This document shows, in pieces, positions 1 through 4,251 of a stretch of 5,803 nucleotides of DNA (the stretch's first letter is position 1; the number at the start of each line of letters is the position of its first letter). The position numbers and the translations under genes are program-made. Source of the DNA: CAZLPW01 sp964561495 (GTDB lineage: Bacteria > Fidelibacterota > Marinisomatia > Marinisomatales > UBA1611); NCBI GenBank assembly GCA_964561495.1, contig CAZLPW010000108.1, forward strand, positions 1-5,803, written 5' to 3'. The notes below the pieces were generated by a model, which saw only the letters and a list, made by a program, of their open reading frames with translations, did not search any database and had not been told where the DNA came from.

Positions 1-54
1 TAACGCGCTTGCTTTGGGAGCAAGAGATCGGGAGTTCGAATCTCTCCACCCCGA
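1..54 (+). tRNA. tRNA-Pro (anticodon TGG), 3' part
   Basis: The 5' acceptor strand and D arm lie outside the window. Visible are a perfect 5-bp anticodon stem (8-12 with 20-24) and the loop TTTGGGA, which gives anticodon TGG at 15-17 and reads CCA proline codons. The T stem is 30-34 with 42-46, with one G-U pair, around the canonical loop TTCGAAT. The 3' acceptor strand CACCCCG is at 47-53 and the discriminator A at 54. The following bases are CAC, so the CCA end is not encoded and must be added after transcription. tRNA 3' ends are favoured insertion sites of tyrosine recombinases, which matters because such an enzyme is encoded at the other end of the window. Confidence 0.93.
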
Positions 55-85
55 CACGAGAAGTAATACCAACTACCTCTCAATA

Positions 86-114
86 AAAGCCCTACTTAAC
101 TGTAGGGCTTTTTT
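86..114 (+). terminator. Rho-independent terminator of the tRNA transcript
   Basis: A 10-bp stem (86-95 with 102-111, core AGCCCTAC/GTAGGGCT) encloses the 6-base loop TTAACT. The stem runs into a T tract ending at 114. It lies 31 bases after the tRNA discriminator base and is a classic intrinsic terminator for the tRNA transcript. Confidence 0.88.
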
Positions 115-269
115 GTTTCAATTCTAATCATATATATTCATTAATTATCAAAAGTGGGACACAGATAAGTGGGACACACCCCTATGGGGCGGATGGCATA
201 TTTTACTGTTTTGTGAATCCGCATTCCGCTTGAAATAAATCAAAACAAAATCCATCTAATCATACTCAA
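115..269. other. Non-coding stretch between the tRNA terminator and the first lipoprotein gene
   Basis: No open reading frame is visible here. The stretch contains a 12-bp direct repeat (152-163 and 167-178), a CCCC-TAT-GGGG palindrome directly after it (179-189), and an inverted pair GCGGAT (189-194) / ATCCGC (217-222). Local GC content rises around 170-230 compared with the AT-rich surroundings. This could mark a remnant of another element, but I recognise no known family. Confidence 0.5.
152..178. repeat. Direct repeat AAGTGGGACACA x2
   Basis: The 12-mer AAGTGGGACACA occurs at 152-163 and again at 167-178, with a 15-bp period and three bases between copies. The palindrome CCCCTATGGGG follows directly. 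The role is unknown. It could be a regulator site pair or a relic of an insertion-sequence end. Confidence 0.6.
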
Positions 270-305
270 TGATGCTATTTTTTGAAAGTTTGATTAGATT
301 TAAAT
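270..305 (+). promoter_or_regulatory. Conserved upstream block of the LRR lipoprotein gene (probable promoter)
   Basis: These 36 bases match the 36 bases directly upstream of the second lipoprotein ATG (1237-1272) at 31 of 36 positions, without gaps. The conserved parts are TGATGCTATTTTTT, AAAGTTTG and TAGATTT. TAGATTT (295-301) resembles a -10 element (TANNNT, or the Bacteroidetes TANNTTTG). It lies only four bases before the ATG, which would place the transcript start at or near the ATG and make the mRNA leaderless. This fits the absence of a Shine-Dalgarno sequence. No good -35 is seen. TGATGC lies 19 bases upstream of TAGATTT. The repeat is observed; the promoter role is inferred. Confidence 0.6.
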
Positions 306-1112
306 ATGCTTAAATATTTATTCTTAATACTATCTATTGGAATATTGTTCTTTGGTGGATGTGAGGAATCTAAGGGAACTGATTGTGATGGAAATAGCAC
401 AATACAATTATTTGATGAATGTTACTCTATTGAAAATACCTCAGAATTAAATTTATTTTTCAGAAACTACACATCTATACCTATTGAAATAAAAGGTTTA
501 ATAAACCTTTCAGAATTATCTGTAACTGGTAGTATTACAGGAGGCATTCCTGTTTGGATTGGGGATATGACAAGCCTTACTCATTTAACAATAAGTGGTT
601 CAGAAGGTGAAATCCCTTCTGAAATTGGTAATTTGACAAACTTAACTCATTTAGTATTAACTGGAAGTAGGTTATCGGGTGAAATTCCACCAGAGATAGG
701 CAACTTAGTCAGCTTAACTTATTTAGAATTAACTGAGAGTGGATTATCGGGTGAAATTCCGCCAGAGATTGGTAACTTAGTCAATTTAAGTAAATTAATA
801 TTATCTAATAATCAACTTTCGGGGGGAATTCCAGCAGAAATAGGAAACCTAAACAATTTGATACATTTAACTTTAAGGTCTAACCAGTTAACAGGCACAA
901 TCCCTGAAGTTTTATGTTCATTTTTAAGTCCTACATTTACTGAATACACAAATACCTATATATCAGGGTCATATAAAGATTTTGTATTCGACTTAAATAG
1001 TTTGTGTCCTCCCTACCCATTTTGTATTGATACAACTTGGATTGAACAACAATTTGGTTTTAATGTTTTAAATCACTACGTGGGACAACAAGATACAACC
1101 AACTGTGATTAA
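306..1112 (+). CDS. LRR lipoprotein with plant-type leucine-rich repeats
   Basis: The 268-aa product starts with a lipoprotein signal peptide: charged start MLK, hydrophobic core LFLILSIGILFF, and lipobox GGC with the lipidated cysteine at residue 19. It is therefore expected on the outer membrane or in the periplasm. Residues about 65-204 hold roughly six 24-residue leucine-rich repeats of the plant-like type (pattern GxIPxxIGNLxxLxxLxL), which normally form a solenoid for protein binding. The C-terminal part (205-268) has paired cysteines (LCPPYPFC, NC) and looks like a capping or anchoring region. Two central repeats are nearly identical at DNA level (72-bp period), a sign of recent expansion. 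There is no SD before the ATG; the start is supported by the signal peptide and the conserved upstream block. A terminator follows the gene, so it is monocistronic. The ligand is unknown. Confidence 0.87.
   Translation: MLKYLFLILSIGILFFGGCEESKGTDCDGNSTIQLFDECYSIENTSELNLFFRNYTSIPIEIKGLINLSELSVTGSITGGIPVWIGDMTSLTHLTISGSEGEIPSEIGNLTNLTHLVLTGSRLSGEIPPEIGNLVSLTYLELTESGLSGEIPPEIGNLVNLSKLILSNNQLSGGIPAEIGNLNNLIHLTLRSNQLTGTIPEVLCSFLSPTFTEYTNTYISGSYKDFVFDLNSLCPPYPFCIDTTWIEQQFGFNVLNHYVGQQDTTNCD
672..815 (+). repeat. 72-bp tandem LRR-coding repeat
   Basis: The DNA at 672-743 is repeated at 744-815 with an exact 72-bp (24-codon) offset, for example TTATCGGGTGAAATTCC at 672 and 744. Many third positions are conserved too, so this pair duplicated more recently than the other LRR units. 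Confidence 0.75.
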
Positions 1113-1149
1113 ATAATCTTTTCTTTAATTAACATCTTCCCCTTATCCC

Positions 1150-1173
1150 AGCCCCACATTAGTGGGGTTTTTT
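1150..1173 (+). terminator. Rho-independent terminator after the LRR gene
   Basis: The strong stem CCCCAC (1152-1157) / GTGGGG (1162-1167) has the loop ATTA. It can be extended by a G-U and an A-T pair and is followed by six Ts (1168-1173). It lies 38 bases after the LRR stop codon and separates that gene from the next one. Confidence 0.88.
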
Positions 1174-1236
1174 ATTTGCGGGATGATGGGTAGATTTAAG
1201 GAAAATCTTATATATTAAGAAAACGCTCACACATTG

Positions 1237-1272
1237 TGATGCTATTTTTTTAAAGTTTGGGTAGATTTGGAT
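1237..1272 (+). promoter_or_regulatory. Conserved upstream block of the YwqK-like gene (probable promoter)
   Basis: This is the second copy of the block at 270-305, with TGATGCTATTTTTT, AAAGTTTG and TAGATTT at the same distances from the ATG (36 bases from block start to ATG). The five differences fall between the conserved elements, as expected for a functional site under selection or a recent duplication. TAGATTTG (1262-1269) matches the Bacteroidetes -7 consensus TANNTTTG. Its closeness to ATG 1273 again suggests a leaderless or near-leaderless transcript (inference). Confidence 0.6.
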
Positions 1273-2151
1273 ATGAAGACCATTAAAAAGTTTTTAGTCT
1301 CTCTATTGCCATTATTAGCAATTCTTGGATGTTTTCAAACATCCAAAGAATACACCGAAGATGACCTAAACTTTAATGAAGAGACAGAAACCTATTCTGT
1401 AAAGTTTAGTGATGAAATACCAAATGGAGATTTTTTCCAAATATTTGGTGATAAAAAAATCTTTATGGGAAAGATTAAAAATGGGAAAAAAGATGGATTG
1501 TGGACTGAATGGCATAAAAATGGACAGAAGAGACTTGAAGGAACTTACAAGGATGGTAAAACAGATGGACTATGGACTAATTGGTATAAAAATGGACAGA
1601 AGGAATCTGAAATAGTAGTTGTGGAGGATGGGGAAGAAAGTGGATTGGCAACTATTTATTATCGAACTGGAGAGAAGAAAACAGTAGGAACTTTAAAGGA
1701 TGGTGAGGAAGATGGATTATGGATTTCGTGGTATAAAAATGGACAGAAAGAAGAAGAAAGAACTTACAAGGATGGTAAAACAGATGGACTATGGACTAAA
1801 TGGTATAAAAATGGACTAAAAAAAAGTAGAACTATGTATAAAGATGGATTAATGAATGGTCTATCCAATGGATGGTACGAAAATGGTAACAAACGTTTTG
1901 AGGGGAAGTATTCTAATGGAGATGGTACAGACATAGGTACAACTGGGTTACCTATAAATGGAAGACAAAAAAAATGGGTTTTTTACTATAAAAATGGTAA
2001 CAAAGAGCTTGAGGGGAACTATAAAGATGGTAAAAAAAATGGTCCATTTACTTTATGGTATGAAAATGGACAAAAGAGAGCCGAATATACTGCCAAGGAT
2101 GAGAATTTGATTTCTACAAAAGTATGGAACGAAGATGGTTCTGTGAAATAA
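1273..2151 (+). CDS. YwqK/MORN-like repeat lipoprotein
   Basis: The 292-aa product begins with a lipoprotein signal peptide (MKTIKKFLVSLLPLLAILGC), with lipidated Cys20. I chose ATG 1273 over the in-frame TTG at 1267 because its distance to the conserved upstream block matches the LRR gene exactly. Residues about 70-285 hold eight units of the pattern DGLWTxWYKNGQKxxExxYKDGK, about 23 residues each. This is the aromatic/glycine-rich MORN-variant repeat of the family called 'toxin-antitoxin system YwqK family antitoxin'. The unit around 215-235 is spaced out by a glycine-rich insert. The repeats form a beta sheet and are presumably for binding at the cell surface; no enzymatic residues are evident. 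The antitoxin label rests on weak family naming, and I see no cognate toxin apart from the PLD protein that starts 2 bases downstream. Confidence 0.85.
   Translation: MKTIKKFLVSLLPLLAILGCFQTSKEYTEDDLNFNEETETYSVKFSDEIPNGDFFQIFGDKKIFMGKIKNGKKDGLWTEWHKNGQKRLEGTYKDGKTDGLWTNWYKNGQKESEIVVVEDGEESGLATIYYRTGEKKTVGTLKDGEEDGLWISWYKNGQKEEERTYKDGKTDGLWTKWYKNGLKKSRTMYKDGLMNGLSNGWYENGNKRFEGKYSNGDGTDIGTTGLPINGRQKKWVFYYKNGNKELEGNYKDGKKNGPFTLWYENGQKRAEYTAKDENLISTKVWNEDGSVK
1542..1816 (+). repeat. Near-identical 56-bp repeat pair inside the YwqK-like gene
   Basis: Bases 1542-1597 and 1761-1816 agree at 55 of 56 positions. The offset is 219 bp (73 codons, about three protein repeat units). Such synonymous-site identity points to recent duplication or gene conversion and makes this gene prone to repeat-number change. 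Confidence 0.8.
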
Positions 2152-2153
2152 AT

Positions 2154-2960
2154 ATGCTTAAAGAATACATATATAGGTTTAAATATCATTTAACACGCTC
2201 TTATGTATATGCGATAGTGGTTATATCATTTTTTATATATAATGGTAAGATTGATGTAACAAATTATTTTGACATAGTCTTTTATTTTTTACTTACTTGG
2301 GCTGTAATTGAATTGCTCATAAGTTCATTACTGGGTTCTGATTTAATAGGGGATTCAACTGGCTTATATTCTGGAGATGATGAGGGTGAGGGGATTGTTC
2401 AAATAGTCAAGAATGCTGAATTGTTTTTGTATATAGTTTCTCCATTTATAAAACTGGGTGATAATCTGTTAAGAACCATATCTGATGCTCAAAAAAATGA
2501 TGTCAAAACTGTAATATTGGTTAGCAGAGGAAAGGGTTTAGATAAAAATGCAATAAATGAATTATCCAAACTTCAAGATAGAGGTTGTGAAGTAAAAACT
2601 CATCCAAATCTTCACTCAAAGATATTTTTAAATGAGAAAGTAGGTATTATTAGTTCTATGAACTTGCACCAAGGCTCAATAACAAACTCATTAGAAATTG
2701 GCATAAGAATTACAAATATTGCGCAGAGAAAAGAAATAAAAGATATTATCAATGGATATCTTCATGATGAAGATACTAAAGATTTTAAAACTGGATATTG
2801 TATTAAAACTAAAACGGCAATTGACTATAATGTTAAAAAACCAATTGATAAAAGTCAGTTTTCGAAAAATGATGTGAATAATAATTTGAAATACTGTCAT
2901 AGCTGTGGTAAAGAGACAGAAACAACTGTAGCAGAGCCTCTATGCAAAAATTGTAAATGA
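2154..2960 (+). CDS. Membrane-anchored phospholipase-D-like protein with zinc ribbon
   Basis: The 268-aa product has two predicted transmembrane helices (about residues 14-31 and 39-60). A PLD-like domain follows (about 80-205) with one HKD-type motif: His154-x-Lys156, Glu161 in the usual Asp position, then SSMN ending at Asn170 and Glu181 in NSLEIG. Single-motif PLD proteins generally act as dimers, as nucleases or phosphodiesterases. The C-terminus has a zinc ribbon, C248-x2-C251 and C264-x2-C267. Family members I recall carry a second ribbon just before it. Here that region (214-232) keeps GYC and KKP, but its metal cysteines are mostly gone. ATG 2154 is preferred over the in-frame ATG 2124 because it removes the 28-bp overlap. 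It lies 2 bases after the YwqK-like stop, so cotranscription is likely. The substrate, and whether it degrades nucleic acid or lipid, are unknown. Confidence 0.82.
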   Translation: MLKEYIYRFKYHLTRSYVYAIVVISFFIYNGKIDVTNYFDIVFYFLLTWAVIELLISSLLGSDLIGDSTGLYSGDDEGEGIVQIVKNAELFLYIVSPFIKLGDNLLRTISDAQKNDVKTVILVSRGKGLDKNAINELSKLQDRGCEVKTHPNLHSKIFLNEKVGIISSMNLHQGSITNSLEIGIRITNIAQRKEIKDIINGYLHDEDTKDFKTGYCIKTKTAIDYNVKKPIDKSQFSKNDVNNNLKYCHSCGKETETTVAEPLCKNCK

Positions 2961-2984
2961 TTAAGCGATTAGATTTAGTATAAT
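2951..2984 (+). promoter_or_regulatory. Possible promoter after the PLD gene
   Basis: A perfect TATAAT lies at 2979-2984. The best upstream hexamer, TTGTAA (2951-2956), is 22 bases away, too far for a standard sigma-70 promoter. GATTAGATTTA (2967-2977) overlaps this area and repeats 11 bases found just before the LRR gene (292-302). Transcription from here would pass through the inverted-repeat element at 3001-3099 towards the gene at 3160. Confidence 0.35.
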
Positions 2985-3000
2985 ATTTTATTCACATATC

Positions 3001-3099
3001 CACTTGGCATTATAAAGAAAAACAAAGTCCAAAAACTATAAGATTATCATAGAATGGTGTTTTTGGTTGTTTGAAACAAAGTCCAAGAAAGTCCAAGTG
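3001..3099. repeat. Nested inverted repeats with three AAAGTCCAA copies
   Basis: The outer arms CACTTGG (3001-3007) and CCAAGTG (3093-3099) are perfectly complementary. Inside, AAACAA (3020-3025) plus CCAAAAAC (3029-3036) pairs with GTTTTTGG (3059-3066) plus TTGTTT (3067-3072). This gives a 14-bp stem with a 3-base bulge and a 22-base loop. AAAGTCCAA occurs at 3024-3032, 3078-3086 and 3088-3096. The first two copies lie within a 13-bp identity (3020-3032 and 3074-3086). Copies two and three are 10 bp apart, one helical turn. It could be an untranslated RNA structure, a protein-binding array such as recombinase arm sites, or a relic of an element end. I cannot decide between these. Confidence 0.65.
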
Positions 3100-3159
3100 T
3101 AAAAAATTAATATACCAAAGAAAGTTTTTTTCTTCTTTAAACCTTCAAATACCTAAAAT

Positions 3160-3669
3160 ATGGATGAGCGTGTTAAATTAAACCAAATTTCAATACAGTT
3201 CGTGGATAAGTTTAAAGAGAATATTAGTCAAGAAGTTCTTGAGTCATTAACAATGGAAGACCTTTGGAAAAGCCATAACCTCAAAAACTATATTGAAAAG
3301 AACTACCCAAGAGCCTATTTGGCAATAACTGCACCTATGAGAGAATTTGGTTTATATGGATTTATTAAATTAGCAGAATCGCAAAAGAACCTAGTCAAAG
3401 ATGCTATTAACTTGAATTCGCTCGATGAATTTCCCAAAAAGAATCTCAAATATGCTATCAAGGTTATTAAGGCTAATAAAATAAATAGGAATAGGGAACT
3501 ATGGATTGGTGGTGTTCCCTTTAAATTTGAATTATCAAGATTTGTGGAGAATTATGCAAAAGAGAAGACCTACAAAGAATGGCGCTCAATATTGAACGAT
3601 TTAGGTGCTTCAAAACCAAACATAGATAGAATACTTGAAAGACATAGGAAAAAATTCAAAGTAAAATAG
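3160..3669 (+). CDS. Hypothetical protein, 169 aa
   Basis: I do not recognise the family. The product is charged and predicted mostly helical, with no signal peptide, transmembrane segment or cysteine pairs, so it is probably cytoplasmic. It is rich in Lys/Glu/Asn and ends in a basic tail (RHRKKFKVK). The stretch KTYKEWRSILNDLG near residue 140, followed by a basic helix, could be a small helical nucleic-acid-binding region, but no HTH motif is clear. No SD is present before ATG 3160 (the upstream bases are CCTAAAAT), unlike most genes downstream. The stop codon lies in a terminator hairpin, so the gene is its own transcription unit and is separated from the integration module. Because it sits between the structured repeat element and the excisionase-like gene, it may be part of the mobile element, for example a regulator or accessory protein (inference). 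Confidence 0.7.
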   Translation: MDERVKLNQISIQFVDKFKENISQEVLESLTMEDLWKSHNLKNYIEKNYPRAYLAITAPMREFGLYGFIKLAESQKNLVKDAINLNSLDEFPKKNLKYAIKVIKANKINRNRELWIGGVPFKFELSRFVENYAKEKTYKEWRSILNDLGASKPNIDRILERHRKKFKVK

Positions 3670-3697
3670 CATACTCTAGTATGCTCTGATTTTTTTT
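3668..3697 (+). terminator. Terminator with an alternative third arm
   Basis: AGCATACT (3668-3675) and AGTATGCT (3678-3685) are perfect complements and give a 7-bp stem with the loop TCTA. An eight-T run (3690-3697) follows. The first arm includes the last two bases of the TAG stop codon at 3667-3669. A second copy of the left arm, AGCATACT at 3699-3706, lies just after the T run. Confidence 0.75.
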
Positions 3698-3765
3698 AAG
3701 CATACTCTTATGTCAACCTCTTCCGTAGTAATACATTAATTCATTAATTAAATGGAGAAATTCCT

Positions 3766-3996
3766 ATGAAAAACAATGAATTAATCCCTATTCAGGAGCA
3801 ACTGGATAGAATTGAAAAAAAGTTGAATGGTAAATACTCTGACCCATTTCTTTCTCTGAAACAAGTTTCTGAACTTACTTCTTTAAGTACTTCAACTCTT
3901 CGGAGAGCAATTCGAAAAGGATGTTTGAAGTGTTCCAAAAACTCTGGGAAGTTACTTTTTAAGCGTTCAAATGTTGAAAGGTGGCTCAATGGATAA
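3766..3996 (+). CDS. Excisionase-like HTH DNA-binding protein
   Basis: This 76-aa protein has a short amphipathic helix (residues about 5-22, IPIQEQLDRIEKKL), possibly for oligomerisation. It is followed by a MerR/excisionase-type winged helix (HTH_17 family; residues 27-75). The pattern 'FLSLKQVSELTSLSTSTLRRAI' ... 'FKRSNVERWL' is typical: the recognition helix is around STSTLRRAIRKG, the wing around KLLFKRS. Such proteins act as recombination directionality factors or as small regulators in phages and integrative elements. GGAG (3754-3757) lies 8 bases before the ATG, a proper SD. The gene opens the tightly packed module that ends in the integrase, overlaps the next gene by 8 bp, and has an inverted/direct repeat system upstream (3668-3706) that could be its operator. 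It could also be a repressor rather than an excisionase. Confidence 0.82.
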   Translation: MKNNELIPIQEQLDRIEKKLNGKYSDPFLSLKQVSELTSLSTSTLRRAIRKGCLKCSKNSGKLLFKRSNVERWLNG

Positions 3997-4180
3997 ATTG
4001 TATGAAACGCCTATCAAAGCAATAAGAGAAAAGTGTTTGGATTGTTCAGTACGGCAACCAAAGGAAGTGAGGCTTTGCACAGTAATTGATTGCCCATTAT
4101 ATCCATACCGAATGGGTACCAGACCCAGTGAAGAAACTATTGTTCAAAAAAACCCGATCCTACTAAGGAGGTATAACTAA
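3989..4180 (+). CDS. Small four-cysteine (zinc-binding-like) mobile-element protein
   Basis: The 63-aa product contains PIKAIREKCLDCS, then KEVRLC, then DCPLYPYRMG. The cysteines are C16-x2-C19 and C30-x4-C35, a likely zinc knuckle. Small proteins with the pattern KAIRxxCLxCS...KEVRxC...DCPLYPYRxG are common in phages and integrative elements next to excisionase-like genes. Their function is not established to my knowledge. I chose ATG 3989 over the in-frame ATG 3971 because GAAAGGTGG lies just upstream at proper spacing, whereas 3971 has no SD and would overlap the previous gene by 26 bp. With ATG 3989 the overlap with the upstream stop is 8 bp. The TAA of this gene shares a base with the next ATG (TAATG), so translational coupling along the operon is likely. 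Confidence 0.78.
   Translation: MDKLYETPIKAIREKCLDCSVRQPKEVRLCTVIDCPLYPYRMGTRPSEETIVQKNPILLRRYN
4165..4171 (+). promoter_or_regulatory. Strong ribosome binding site AAGGAGG
   Basis: AAGGAGG is a full anti-SD complement and lies 8 bases before ATG 4180. It is the best SD in the window and decides that a 23-codon ORF, rather than only the downstream initiator-like gene, is translated here. Confidence 0.75.
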
Positions 4181-4251
4181 TGCGATACTATATACCACTT
4201 TTAGTTTTTGTTAGAAAAAACCTCAGCCTAGTAGGGGGTTTTAAGCAATGA
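4180..4251 (+). CDS. 23-aa ORF coupled to the initiator-like gene (possible leader peptide)
   Basis: The ORF encodes MRYYIPLLVFVRKNLSLVGGFKQ. It has the strongest SD of the window, starts within the stop codon of the upstream gene (TAATG), and ends in ATGA, overlapping the start of the initiator-like gene. Its codons 13-21 lie in a potential hairpin (4217-4242) whose right arm contains the only purine run (GGGGG) that could act as SD for the next gene. Ribosomes translating this ORF would open that hairpin. This is the arrangement used by leader peptides that control plasmid rep genes. The peptide itself has a hydrophobic N-terminal half (IPLLVFV) and is not recognised. The alternative is that it is only a translational coupler without its own function. 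Confidence 0.6.
   Translation: MRYYIPLLVFVRKNLSLVGGFKQ
4217..4242 (+). promoter_or_regulatory. Hairpin before the initiator-like gene
   Basis: AAAACCTC (4217-4224) pairs with GGGGTTTT (4235-4242) through 8 pairs including one G-U. The loop is AGCCTAGTAG. It lies 5 bases before ATG 4248 and covers the purine-rich stretch that would be its SD. It could sequester the start or act as a weak attenuator. Confidence 0.5.

Noticed and set aside
1409..1615. Forward open frame of 68 aa inside the YwqK-like gene
   Set aside because: It is a shifted reading of the repeat-rich gene. Its Met/Lys/Asp-rich text mirrors the same DNA repeats, and the main frame has a signal peptide and family repeats.
1541..1816. 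CRISPR-like array from the regular repeats in 1490-2100
   Set aside because: The repeats are in phase with codons, encode an established protein repeat family, and have no unique spacers of constant length.
302..2162. Shared 13-mer AAATATGCTTAAA at the starts of the LRR and PLD genes
   Set aside because: The match covers the start codon and Leu-Lys codons in AT-rich DNA and does not extend upstream. It is probably coincidence and not a duplicated start region.
2691..2900. Minus-strand open frame of 69 aa opposite the PLD gene
   Set aside because: Its Phe/Ile-rich composition is what the reverse complement of AT-rich Lys/Asn codons gives. There is no SD, and the + strand frame has recognised motifs.
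3117..3138. Terminator from AAAGAA/TTCTTT with a T run before the gene at 3160
   Set aside because: The T run lies in the loop and not after the stem, and the stem is six A-T-rich pairs, too weak for an intrinsic terminator.
136..3750. Shared 12-mer ATTCATTAATTA (136-147 and 3739-3750) as a possible att pair
   Set aside because: It is a low-complexity AT word that does not extend in either direction; similar words (TTAATTAATTA near 4841) occur elsewhere in the window, so chance is likely.
3792..3989. Minus-strand open frame of 65 aa opposite the excisionase-like gene
   Set aside because: It is fully covered by a well-supported HTH gene on the other strand, and no domain or start signal is seen.
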